This document shows, in pieces, positions 1 to 6,847 of a stretch of 9,233 nucleotides of DNA. Origin of the DNA: an uncultured Pseudomonadota bacterium (GTDB lineage Bacteria; Pseudomonadota; Gammaproteobacteria; Burkholderiales; Methylophilaceae); contig CAINWC010000321.1 of assembly GCA_903854305.1 (NCBI GenBank), positions 1 through 9,233 of the forward strand, in the 5' to 3' direction. Position 1 is the stretch's first letter, and each line of letters starts with the position of its first letter. A program made the position numbers and the translations under genes. The notes below the pieces were generated by a model. That model was not told the origin of the DNA, ran no database searches, and saw nothing but the letters and a program-made list of their open reading frames with translations.

Positions 1-973
1 CGCGTAATACTTCTAATACTTTTCGATCAAACTCCGGCAACTCATCTAAAAACAATACACCATGATGCGCTAAGGAAATCTCTCCCGGACGCGGTATACC
101 ACCGCCGCCGACCAATGCTACAGCTGATGCTGTGTGGTGCGGCGCTCTGTAGGGTCTGCGTTTCCAGTTTGCTAGCTTGTAATTGCCATTGAGTGACTGT
201 ATAGCGGCTGCCTCTAAAGCTTCCGACTCGGTCATGGTGGGTAATATGCCAACAAAACGTGAGGCAAGCATGCTTTTACCTGTGCCCGGCGGACCGCTCA
301 TAATGACGCTATGCCCACCAGCCGCCGCGATTTCTAGCGCCCGTTTAGGCATACTTTGCGCTTTTACATCACTAAAATCCGGGTAAGAAACCTCTTGAAC
401 ATCATCAACCGGCGCTAATTGCGTTAATGCCGCATGCCCACTTAAGTGCGCGCACACTTCAAGCAAAGATTTTGCCGGGTAGATAATCGCCTCGCGAACG
501 AGCGCTGCTTCTGCCGCACTCGTTTGGGGCAATATAAACGCACGTTTTTGTTGCATGTTTTCATTGTCAGGATTTATATCACGCATCATGCTAGAGGTCA
601 TGGCTAGCGCGCCACGGATTGGCCGCAAGTCGCCAGTAAGCGCTAACTCACCTGCGAATTCATAGCAAGATAAGGCTTCGCTAGGAATCTGCCCAGACGC
701 CGCTAAAATACCGAGTGCAATCGGCAAATCATAACGCCCGCTTTCTTTTGGCAAATCGGCTGGAGCAAGATTCACTGTAATACGTCGTGCTGGAAACTCA
801 AATTGCGCAGTTTGCAAAGCTGCACGCACACGATCCTTACTCTCTTTCACCTCAGCTTCAGGTAAGCCGACAATCATAAAGCTAGGCAAGCCGTTGGCCA
901 AATGCACCTCAACGACCACTTCTGGTGCATCCATGCCACTTAAGGCACGGCTATATAAAACTGCCAAGCTCAT
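1..973 (-). CDS. comM: ComM/YifB-family Mg-chelatase-like AAA+ ATPase (partial, C-terminus outside window)
   Basis: The minus-strand frame stays open from ATG at 973 to the window edge, giving 324 codons; family members are about 500 residues, so roughly the last third is missing. The N-terminus (starting [13 protein letters not shown], with VGLPE and [12 protein letters not shown] following) is the typical YifB/ComM N-terminal domain. The Mg-chelatase AAA+ domain follows, with Walker A GPPGTGKS at residues 227-234 and Walker [10 protein letters not shown] near residue 310. In naturally transformable bacteria ComM is a hexameric helicase that promotes branch migration when incoming DNA is integrated; in other bacteria its role is less clear. 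It starts 5 bases after the ubiK stop, so the two are probably co-transcribed. The family assignment is secure; a role in transformation here is inferred from homologues. I saw no frameshift or stop in the visible part. Confidence 0.95.
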   Translation of the reverse strand, partial: MSLAVLYSRALSGMDAPEVVVEVHLANGLPSFMIVGLPEAEVKESKDRVRAALQTAQFEFPARRITVNLAPADLPKESGRYDLPIALGILAASGQIPSEALSCYEFAGELALTGDLRPIRGALAMTSSMMRDINPDNENMQQKRAFILPQTSAAEAALVREAIIYPAKSLLEVCAHLSGHAALTQLAPVDDVQEVSYPDFSDVKAQSMPKRALEIAAAGGHSVIMSGPPGTGKSMLASRFVGILPTMTESEALEAAAIQSLNGNYKLANWKRRPYRAPHHTASAVALVGGGGIPRPGEISLAHHGVLFLDELPEFDRKVLEVLR

Positions 974-978
974 CGTTA

Positions 979-1242
979 CTATTTGCCCTGTTCCGCGACT
1001 TGGTTTGCTTGTATCAAAGCCTCAAGAGCAACAAGCTTAGCTTCCAGTTGCTCCAGCTTTTGTCTAGTGTTTACAAGCACTTCCGCTTGCACATCAAACT
1101 CTTCACGCGAAACAAGCTCCATTTTGGTGAATACGCTCTTTAATAGTGCATGCATGTTCTTTTCAACATCACCAAGCGGAGAGCCGCTTACTACCTCTTT
1201 GATTTTATTGGATATTTCACTTAATTTTTCAGCGCTTAACAT
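979..1242 (-). CDS. ubiK: UbiK family ubiquinone biosynthesis accessory factor (BMFP domain)
   Basis: This 87-residue protein carries the family hallmark [10 protein letters not shown] at residues 43-52, followed by a Leu/Glu-rich coiled coil (about 53-80, with [16 protein letters not shown]). That matches E. coli UbiK/YqiC (about 96 residues) over the same region. In E. coli UbiK forms a complex with UbiJ and helps the late, O2-dependent steps of coenzyme Q synthesis; the coiled coil trimerises and binds lipid. The ATG at 1242 is preceded by AAGGGAA about 7 bases upstream, which supports the start. It is the first gene of a two-gene minus-strand unit with comM, and the ubiK stop (TAG at 979-981) lies 5 bases before the comM ATG. 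Other frames over the same bases on the plus strand are open but look like antisense shadows. Confidence 0.92.
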   Translation of the reverse strand: MLSAEKLSEISNKIKEVVSGSPLGDVEKNMHALLKSVFTKMELVSREEFDVQAEVLVNTRQKLEQLEAKLVALEALIQANQVAEQGK

Positions 1243-1266
1243 ATCGTTCCCTTAACTTTAGCTTGT

Positions 1267-1296
1267 AGTTTATCAGGTTTTAATGCATAAATACAA
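1267..1296 (-). promoter_or_regulatory. Candidate sigma-70-type promoter for ubiK-comM
   Basis: Read on the minus strand, a TTGTAT -35-like box (1291-1296) and a TAAACT -10-like box (1267-1272) are separated by 18 bases. TGA lies directly before the -10, giving an extended -10 (TGnTAAACT). Transcription would start roughly 18-20 bases upstream of the ubiK start codon. Both hexamers are imperfect, and other pairs can be drawn in this AT-rich spacer, so the call is tentative. Confidence 0.3.
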
Positions 1297-1304
1297 AAGT
1301 CGTA

Positions 1305-1317
1305 ATGATTAAATCAT
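1305..1317. repeat. Short palindrome in the divergent spacer (ATGATT-A-AATCAT)
   Basis: A perfect 6+1+6 inverted repeat lies between the two divergent promoters, about 35 bases upstream of the sigma-54 -24 element. It could be a regulator or DNA-bending protein site, but the sequence is AT-rich enough for chance occurrence and it matches no operator I can name. Confidence 0.3.
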
Positions 1318-1330
1318 GTTTATCCTATTG

Positions 1331-1351
1331 ATTGTAAACAATATTTATTGT
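1331..1351. repeat. Overlapping inverted repeats ATTGT/ACAAT/ATTGT abutting the -24 box
   Basis: ATTGT (1331-1335), ACAAT (1338-1342) and ATTGT (1347-1351) alternate, so the middle arm can pair with either flank: a 5+2+5 palindrome and a 5+4+5 palindrome sharing an arm. The last arm ends inside the first base of the sigma-54 -24 element, so a protein bound here would touch the promoter. Whether it is functional is unknown. Confidence 0.3.
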
Positions 1352-1367
1352 TGGCACGGGCGTTGCT
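1352..1367 (+). promoter_or_regulatory. Sigma-54 (RpoN) promoter for the porin-glnK-amtB unit
   Basis: TGGCACG (1352-1358), GGCG as the four-base spacer (1359-1362) and TTGCT (1363-1367) match the published sigma-54 consensus TGGCACG-N4-TTGCW at every defined position. The invariant GG (1353-1354) and GC (1365-1366) are 10 bases apart, as required. Start of transcription is expected near 1378, leaving about 42 bases of leader before the porin ATG at 1420. Sigma-54 promoters need an enhancer-binding activator; with glnK-amtB downstream NtrC is the natural candidate, although I find no convincing NtrC site pair in the spacer. Confidence 0.88.
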
Positions 1368-1419
1368 TATATTCCACGGAGTACTTTTTAATTTCATCAA
1401 TCTTCAGGAGTAATCCATT

Positions 1420-2319
1420 ATGCGTAAATCACTATTATCAATCGCAGTTTTAAGTGCACTCACACTACCGACCTTATCACATGCTGAGGATGCGGCTGCA
1501 CCGGTGGCTGCGCCAGCTGCAGCTCCAGCCGCACCAACACCTACATGGACTTTTCCAAGCACCATTTCTTTTGTAAGTGATTATATTTGGCATGGTCAAT
1601 CGCAAACTTGGGGAAAACCCGCTTTGCAAGCAGGGATTGAAGCGGACCACGCTTCAGGTTTTTATGCTGGACTTTGGGGCTCTAATGTATCTAGTCACTG
1701 GTTAGCCGATGCCAATCTAGAAACTGACTGGTCTGTTGGATTCCGCAACGCATTTGCGACTGATTTCAAATACGATATAGGCGGCACTTATGTTTATTAC
1801 CCTAGCGCTGATTTTAGTAAAGCGCCAGTTTTTGCCTATACCAGTTCAAAACTAAATACGGTTGAGCTATACGGAAATATTGGCTGGAAGTGGTTGAATT
1901 TTAAAGTTGGCTACAATCCAACTAAGTTTTATGGCTGGAATACTAACAACTCAGGCGGGCCAGGCGTAGGTGCTAACTCACCGAGCTTTGCAGGCGATAC
2001 TAATGCTGGCGTCAATGCTGGCGGCTCTACCAGCGGCACTTACTATTACGTGGCCAGCGGAAGCTATGACGTGGTACCTGGCTTAAACTTGGCAGGTGAG
2101 GTGGGTCATCAAGTGATTGCTAACAGTACTGGCTTAGATTGGACTTGGTACAAAGTCGGCGCAACAAAAAGTTTTGATGGTGGTTGGGCTGTAAATGCCT
2201 TTTACACCGGCACTTCAGGTAGTAGCGCTTACAAAAACTTTGCTTCATTTGATAGAGCTACAGACAGCAGCAGTATCGACAAAAGCAAGTTAGTGATTGG
2301 CTTGAGCAAGAGTTTCTAA
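1420..2319 (+). CDS. TorF-family putative outer-membrane porin
   Basis: The 299-residue protein has a classic signal peptide (basic MRK, hydrophobic core, cleavage probably after SHA at residue 22). An Ala/Pro-rich stretch follows (about 25-42), then a beta-barrel-like body rich in aromatic and alternating residues, ending in LSKSF with a terminal Phe typical of outer-membrane proteins. The start of the mature region (SFVSDYIWHGQSQTWGKPAL at 50-69, then SGFYAGLWGSNV at 79-90) matches the TorF/Gcw_chp family signature (SDYxxxGxSQxxGKPAxQ). Residues about 173-206 form a Gly/Asn/Ser-rich segment, probably a surface loop. AGGAG at 1406-1410 lies 9 bases before the ATG. The protein probably forms a small channel; the substrate is unknown. 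Its sigma-54 promoter and glnK-amtB neighbours suggest uptake under nitrogen limitation, which is inference. Confidence 0.85.
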   Translation: MRKSLLSIAVLSALTLPTLSHAEDAAAPVAAPAAAPAAPTPTWTFPSTISFVSDYIWHGQSQTWGKPALQAGIEADHASGFYAGLWGSNVSSHWLADANLETDWSVGFRNAFATDFKYDIGGTYVYYPSADFSKAPVFAYTSSKLNTVELYGNIGWKWLNFKVGYNPTKFYGWNTNNSGGPGVGANSPSFAGDTNAGVNAGGSTSGTYYYVASGSYDVVPGLNLAGEVGHQVIANSTGLDWTWYKVGATKSFDGGWAVNAFYTGTSGSSAYKNFASFDRATDSSSIDKSKLVIGLSKSF

Positions 2320-2335
2320 GCCTTTATTTCTATGT

Positions 2336-2365
2336 ATGAGCTAACTTGTACTGTTAGCTCATTTT
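2336..2365 (+). terminator. Intergenic hairpin between porin and glnK (terminator or attenuator)
   Basis: ATGAGCTAAC (2336-2345) and GTTAGCTCAT (2353-2362) form a perfect 10-bp stem with a 7-base loop, followed by a short T run (2362-2365) and then AAAA. The T tract is short and the stem only moderately GC-rich, so it is more likely a partial terminator or a 3' stabiliser of the porin message than a full stop. No sigma-54 or strong sigma-70 promoter is visible between it and glnK, so glnK-amtB probably depends on read-through. Confidence 0.6.
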
Positions 2366-2382
2366 AAAAGTTGCGTAACTAA

Positions 2383-2740
<358 letters not shown>

Positions 2741-2742
<2 letters not shown>

Positions 2743-2746
2743 GGAG
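2741..2746 (+). promoter_or_regulatory. amtB ribosome binding site overlapping the glnK stop
   Basis: AAGGAG begins inside the glnK TAA (2740-2742) and lies 6 bases before the ATG at 2753. It fixes the amtB start at 2753 rather than at farther upstream in-frame codons that lie inside glnK, and suggests translational coupling of the two proteins. Confidence 0.85.
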
Positions 2747-2752
2747 ATCAAA

Positions 2753-4249
2753 ATGAAAAAAATACTTTCGATGCTTGCCTTAATCACTACATTGGGCTTT
2801 GGTTTAATCGGCAATACATTTGCTGATGATGCCGTACCAGTCGCAGATGCTGCGCCTGCTGCCGTAATGCCAGAAGCAGCAGCTAACGTTGCGACACCTG
2901 CAACGGCAGAAGCCGCACCTGTGGCGACAGCGACACCACCAGTCCCGAACAAGGGTGACACTGCTTGGATGCTCATGGCAACCGTTCTGGTTACGCTCAT
3001 GGCGATTCCTGGCTTGGGCTTATTTTATGGTGGTTTAGTTCGCCAAAAAAACATGCTATCTGTACTCATGCAAACATTCATGATCTTTTCACTAATGGGC
3101 GTACTTTGGGCAATTTACGGTTATAGCGTGGCGTTCACTGGTGGCAATCCCTTCTTTGGAGGCTTGAGCAAAGCTTTTTTATTAGGCATAACACCTGACT
3201 CCGTTGGCGCTACATTCAGCAAAGGCGTTTATATTCCTGAATTTGTGTTTGCTGCTTTCCAACTCACTTTTGCTGCGATTACACCTGCGCTGATTATTGG
3301 TGCATTTGCTGAGCGCATGAAGTTTTCAGCAATCTTAGCGTTCATGGTGTTGTGGTTCACATTTGCTTACTTACCAATGGCACACATGGTTTGGTATTGG
3401 GATGGTCCTGACGCGATTACAGATGCAGCTTCACTGGCAACAGTTACTGCTAATGGTGGTTGGTTGTGGGCTAAGGGTGCATTAGACTTTGCTGGTGGTA
3501 CTGTAGTGCATATCAACGCAGGTGTAGCAGGTTTAGTGGCAGCATTCATGGTGGGCAAACGGATTGGTTACGGTAAAGAATCAATGACGCCACATAGCTT
3601 AACCTTAACAATGGTTGGTGCGGCTTTGCTTTGGGTGGGTTGGTTTGGCTTTAATGCAGGTTCTAATCTTGAAGCAAACGGTTTCGCAGCATTAGCATTA
3701 GTGAATACCATGATTGCAACAGGTGCGGCTACATTGTCTTGGTCATTCTCAGAATGGCTACTTAAAGGCAAACCATCTATGTTAGGTGCCGCTTCTGGTG
3801 CGGTTGCCGGCTTGGTGGCTATTACGCCAGCCTGTGGTTTTGTCGGCCCAATGGGCGCTATTATAATCGGCTTACTTGTATCTCCAATCTGCTACTTCAT
3901 GGTAGCTAAAGTGAAATACATGATTGGTTACGATGATGCGCTTGATGTATTTGGTGTGCATGCAATTGGCGGTATGTTTGGCGCATTAGCTACAGGTGTG
4001 TTTGTAAACCCTGCATTGGGTGGCATGGGTGTGTATGATTATGTAGCAAACAAAGTAGGTACTTACGACTTTGCCGCACAAATGACTGCACAAATCTATG
4101 CTGTAGGTACGGCAGTGGTACTTTCAGCAACGGTTTCATTCATTGCGCTAAAAATTATTGATGTGTTAATTGGTTTACGTGTAAGTGAAGAATCTGAACG
4201 TGAAGGTTTAGATACTACTGAACATGGTGAACGTGCATATCACATGTAA
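2753..4249 (+). CDS. amtB: Ammonium transporter AmtB
   Basis: The 498-residue inner-membrane Amt/Mep/Rh channel begins with a signal peptide (cleavage probably after TFA, near residue 24). An unusually long Ala/Pro-rich periplasmic linker follows (about 25-67), then about 11 membrane spans from residue 70. Family hallmarks are the signature DFAGGTVVHINAG at 245-257, pore Asp245, the twin histidines His253 and His403 (DVFGVH), and the C-terminal cytoplasmic tail with GLRV and EREGLD near 474-487, which contacts GlnK. The protein conducts ammonium into the cell and is closed by GlnK when nitrogen is plentiful. Start at 2753 is set by AAGGAG overlapping the glnK stop and by the signal peptide. 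Trimeric assembly and gating are known from E. coli AmtB. No key residue is missing. Confidence 0.97.
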   Translation: MKKILSMLALITTLGFGLIGNTFADDAVPVADAAPAAVMPEAAANVATPATAEAAPVATATPPVPNKGDTAWMLMATVLVTLMAIPGLGLFYGGLVRQKNMLSVLMQTFMIFSLMGVLWAIYGYSVAFTGGNPFFGGLSKAFLLGITPDSVGATFSKGVYIPEFVFAAFQLTFAAITPALIIGAFAERMKFSAILAFMVLWFTFAYLPMAHMVWYWDGPDAITDAASLATVTANGGWLWAKGALDFAGGTVVHINAGVAGLVAAFMVGKRIGYGKESMTPHSLTLTMVGAALLWVGWFGFNAGSNLEANGFAALALVNTMIATGAATLSWSFSEWLLKGKPSMLGAASGAVAGLVAITPACGFVGPMGAIIIGLLVSPICYFMVAKVKYMIGYDDALDVFGVHAIGGMFGALATGVFVNPALGGMGVYDYVANKVGTYDFAAQMTAQIYAVGTAVVLSATVSFIALKIIDVLIGLRVSEESEREGLDTTEHGERAYHM

Positions 4250-4267
4250 GGCATTGTTAAGATAGAC

Positions 4268-4298
4268 AAAATGGGCGCTTAGGCGCCCATTTTTATTT
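4268..4298 (+). terminator. Strong rho-independent terminator after amtB
   Basis: ATGGGCGC (4271-4278) pairs with GCGCCCAT (4283-4290) around a TTAG loop. AAA/TTT flanks extend the stem to 11 bp, and TTTTTATTT follows. It ends the porin-glnK-amtB unit and insulates it from the ArsR-family gene. Confidence 0.92.
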
Positions 4299-4328
4299 AG
4301 CCTTTAGCATCATCATTAACCGTAGCAC

Positions 4329-4357
4329 TTGACACATACAACCAAACAACTAATTAT
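4329..4357 (+). promoter_or_regulatory. Sigma-70-type promoter for the regulator-aas unit
   Basis: TTGACA (4329-4334) is a perfect -35 box. Seventeen bases later AATTAT (4352-4357) matches 4 of 6 positions of the -10 consensus. The predicted start of transcription, about 7 bases past the -10, is 4363-4365, which coincides with the start codon of the regulator (ATG at 4364). ACATA (4334-4338) and TATGT (4355-4359) form an inverted repeat spanning spacer and -10 and could be an autoregulatory operator, though this is weak. Confidence 0.6.
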
Positions 4358-4363
4358 GTAGTG

Positions 4364-4669
4364 ATGAAGTTGATCTCTGACATTCCAGCTGAATTTAAAA
4401 ACACCGCAGCCATTTTTATTGCACTGGGTGATGAGCACCGCCAGCGCATTTTACTTGCCTTTGAAAAAGGTGAAAAATTGAACATTCTGCAAATCGTATC
4501 CACCACCACACTTAGCCGCACCGCGGTCACGCATCATTTAAAAGTATTACACGCAGCGCACGTACTCGACTCAACAAAAATAGGCAAGGAAGTCCATTTC
4601 TGGATTAACCGCAACACCGTTGTCGACGCCATGCAGGGCGTACTCACTTATATCAAAAATGAAACCTGA
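4364..4669 (+). CDS. ArsR-family winged-helix transcriptional regulator
   Basis: The 101-residue protein has the ArsR fold pattern: ALGDEHRQRILLAF (helix 2, about 20-33), a recognition-helix region SRTAVTHHLKVLHAAHVL (about 50-67), then the beta-wing KIGKEVHFWIN and a final helix. It has no cysteine, so the usual ELCVCD metal/thiol sensor motif is absent, and the C-terminal helix lacks the D/H metal ligands of SmtB types. The effector is therefore unknown. The start is ATG at 4364 or the adjacent GTG at 4361. Neither has a Shine-Dalgarno sequence, and the promoter position suggests a leaderless message. The aas start lies 14 bases after its stop, so it probably regulates itself and the downstream membrane-lipid genes. 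That role is inference. Confidence 0.85.
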   Translation: MKLISDIPAEFKNTAAIFIALGDEHRQRILLAFEKGEKLNILQIVSTTTLSRTAVTHHLKVLHAAHVLDSTKIGKEVHFWINRNTVVDAMQGVLTYIKNET

Positions 4670-4672
4670 ATA

Positions 4673-4678
4673 AAAGGA
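4673..4678 (+). promoter_or_regulatory. Ribosome binding site deciding the aas start
   Basis: AAAGGA ends at 4678 and lies 5 bases before the ATG at 4684, while it overlaps the alternative ATG at 4678 and cannot serve it. The protein read from 4684 (MITALLKFVCRIVFRV) also aligns residue for residue with the start of E. coli Aas as I recall it. Confidence 0.7.
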
Positions 4679-4683
4679 TGCTC

Positions 4684-6804
4684 ATGATTACCGCCTTATT
4701 AAAATTTGTGTGTCGCATTGTTTTTCGCGTACAGATTACTGGCATCGAAAACATACCTGATCAACGCAAGCTATTGATTATCGCCAACCATGAGTCATTT
4801 TTAGATGGCTTATTACTTGGGCTATTTTTGCCGATACGCGCCACTTTTGTGGTGCATACCACTGTACTCAACAGCTGGACATTTAGACAGATACTGCGCC
4901 TGACGCCGTATCTGGCAGTAGACCCAAGCTCACCACTTGCCATGAAAAAAGTCATTAAATTGCTAGAGTCCGGTAATCCTGTGGTTATTTTTCCTGAAGG
5001 GCGTATCACGCTTACCGGCTCATTAATGAAAGTGTATGACGGCCCGGGTTTTGTTGCCGCCAAAACAGGCGCCATGATTCTACCTGTACGCATTGATGGC
5101 GCAGCGCGCTCTTACTTTAGCCGCTTGCAAAACCAGCAAGCAAAAAAACTATTTCCTAAAGTCAGCATCTCAATCTTACCCACTAGCCACATAGACATGC
5201 CTCAAGGCGACTCGGCAAAAATCAGGCGCAGATTAGCCGGCGATGCCATGCGCCGCGAAATGCAGAACATGATGTTTAGCTCCGCACCGATCAACACCTT
5301 ATTTAATGCATTTTTAGAGGCAATCTCCACCCATGGACGAAATACGCCTTTAGTTGAAGACATGCGCCAAGTAGAAGAAACCTACGGCGAATTGTTGAAA
5401 AAAAGCCTGGCATTAGGCCGCCTAGCCAGCAAAGTCAGCCAACCGCATGAAAACGTCGGCGTACTCATGCCAAATGTCACCAACACCATCTGTTTGATTT
5501 TCGGCATGAGCGCGTTTGCGCGCATTCCAGCCATGTTGAACTACACGGCAGGTAGCGCAGGCATTCAAAATGCGTGTACGGTAGCTAAAATAAACACCAT
5601 TATTAGCGCACGCGAATTTATCAAAACGGCAAAACTGGAAGCTGTGATTGATGGCTTAGAACACGTAAAAATTATTTATCTGGAAGATCTGCGCGCATCC
5701 TTCACTTGGTTAGATAAAGTCTGGCTAATGGCTTTTGCACTTTGGTTACCAAGACTAGCCGCGATAAAAACCTACCCTACAGACCCAGCCGTAGTGCTAT
5801 TTACCTCGGGCTCAGAGGGTAAACCGAAAGGCGTGGTACATTCACATGGCAGTATTTTAGCCAATGTCGCCCAAATAAAATCAATCATCGATTTTTCAAT
5901 GCAAGATAAATTAATGATGGTGTTACCGCTATTTCACGCATTTGGCTTTACCAACGGCGCAATTTTGCCACTGGTAGCAGGTAGTCGCTTATTCATATAC
6001 CCATCACCGCTACATTATCGAGTGATTCCAGAAGTCATCTACGACAGAGGCTGCACCATCTTATTTGGCACCAGCACCTTTTTAGGCAATTACGCAAAAT
6101 TTGCCAATCCTTATGACTTTTACAAATTACGTTATGTGGTTTCAGGCGCTGAAAAACTCAATGAAGAAGTGCGTAAAACATGGTCAGATAAATTTGGGCT
6201 GCGCATTTTAGAAGGTTACGGTGCCACAGAGTGCGCCCCAGTATTGGCCGTTAATACGCCCATGGCCAATAAAAACGGTTCTGTAGGCACACTGATGCCC
6301 GGTTTAGAACCTAAGCTGGAAAATGTTCCTGGTATTGAAAATGGCGGATTACTCTCGGTGCGCGGGCCAAACGTCATGTTGGGTTACTACTTATTTGATC
6401 ATCCCGGAGTGATACAAGCGCCTGTAGAAAATTGGTATAACACTGGCGACATCGTACATATTGATAGCGACGGCTTTGTATTTATTAAAGGCCGCGTTAA
6501 GCGCTTTGCAAAAGTTGCAGGTGAAATGGTGTCGCTAGAAACGGTAGAAAACATAGCCGTGCATGCCTCGCCACAACATCAACACGCGGCCACCACGCAA
6601 ATAGATGCACAACGCGGCGAAAGCATTATGCTTTACACCACAGATAGCACACTCATTCGAGATCTACTCAGCAACAGCGCTAAAACACTAGGCAGCCCAG
6701 AGCTTGCGGTTGCGCGTAAAATCATCGTGATTGCTGAATTGCCTTTGCTGGGAACGGGTAAAACAGATTATGTGACTTTGAAAAAAATGGCTGAAAGCGC
6801 ATAA
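4684..6804 (+). CDS. aas: Bifunctional lysophospholipid acyltransferase / acyl-ACP synthetase (Aas)
   Basis: This 706-residue fusion has two domains. The N-terminal PlsC-type acyltransferase (about 1-195) carries the catalytic NHESFLD (His36, Asp41) and substrate motif FPEGR (103-107). The C-terminal AMP-forming acyl-ACP synthetase (about 220-706) has the P-loop FTSGSEGKPKG (373-383), EGYGATE (510-516), YNTGD (585-589) and the A10 lysine in GTGKTD (Lys693). In E. coli Aas activates free fatty acids onto bound ACP and re-acylates 2-acyl-lysophosphatidylethanolamine at the inner membrane, recycling lysophospholipid left by lipoprotein acylation or phospholipase action. Similarity to E. coli Aas (719 residues) is high throughout; the shorter length comes mainly from a reduced loop before YNTGD. 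All catalytic motifs are intact. It follows the ArsR-family gene by 14 bases and precedes a DUF2339 gene by 43 bases, suggesting an operon. Confidence 0.93.
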   Translation: MITALLKFVCRIVFRVQITGIENIPDQRKLLIIANHESFLDGLLLGLFLPIRATFVVHTTVLNSWTFRQILRLTPYLAVDPSSPLAMKKVIKLLESGNPVVIFPEGRITLTGSLMKVYDGPGFVAAKTGAMILPVRIDGAARSYFSRLQNQQAKKLFPKVSISILPTSHIDMPQGDSAKIRRRLAGDAMRREMQNMMFSSAPINTLFNAFLEAISTHGRNTPLVEDMRQVEETYGELLKKSLALGRLASKVSQPHENVGVLMPNVTNTICLIFGMSAFARIPAMLNYTAGSAGIQNACTVAKINTIISAREFIKTAKLEAVIDGLEHVKIIYLEDLRASFTWLDKVWLMAFALWLPRLAAIKTYPTDPAVVLFTSGSEGKPKGVVHSHGSILANVAQIKSIIDFSMQDKLMMVLPLFHAFGFTNGAILPLVAGSRLFIYPSPLHYRVIPEVIYDRGCTILFGTSTFLGNYAKFANPYDFYKLRYVVSGAEKLNEEVRKTWSDKFGLRILEGYGATECAPVLAVNTPMANKNGSVGTLMPGLEPKLENVPGIENGGLLSVRGPNVMLGYYLFDHPGVIQAPVENWYNTGDIVHIDSDGFVFIKGRVKRFAKVAGEMVSLETVENIAVHASPQHQHAATTQIDAQRGESIMLYTTDSTLIRDLLSNSAKTLGSPELAVARKIIVIAELPLLGTGKTDYVTLKKMAESA

Positions 6805-6839
6805 ATTCAAGTTAAGAAATTCAAGACAAGAAATTCAAG
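6803..6839 (+). repeat. 14-bp tandem repeat between aas and the DUF2339 gene
   Basis: AAATTCAAG occurs at 6803-6811, 6817-6825 and 6831-6839, separated by TTAAG and ACAAG, giving about 2.7 copies with a 14-base period. The first copy starts within the aas stop codon. The last runs into AAGGAAAA, which serves as the ribosome site of the next gene (ATG at 6848). It therefore fills nearly the whole gap and may have grown by slippage, changing gene spacing without disrupting either gene. Confidence 0.8.
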
Positions 6840-6847
6840 GAAAATAT

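Noticed and set aside
183..386. Plus-strand open frame of 67 codons opposite comM
   Set aside because: It is the antisense shadow of the Walker A region of comM, and nothing about it resembles a protein family.
903..929. TGCACC and GGTGCA arms resembling an NtrC site
   Set aside because: The arms are 15 bases apart rather than about 5, lie in the conserved coding N-terminus of comM, and are over 400 bases from the sigma-54 promoter.
983..1255. Plus-strand open frame of 90 codons opposite ubiK
   Set aside because: It is antisense to a recognisable gene, with a Ser/Ala/Thr-rich, low-information translation and no ribosome site.
4268..4298. Possible small RNA ending at the amtB terminator
   Set aside because: The hairpin is fully explained as an intrinsic terminator 18 bases past amtB, and no promoter precedes it.
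4761..5093. Minus-strand open frame of 110 codons within aas
   Set aside because: It is antisense to the conserved acyltransferase domain, has no ribosome site and no recognisable domain.
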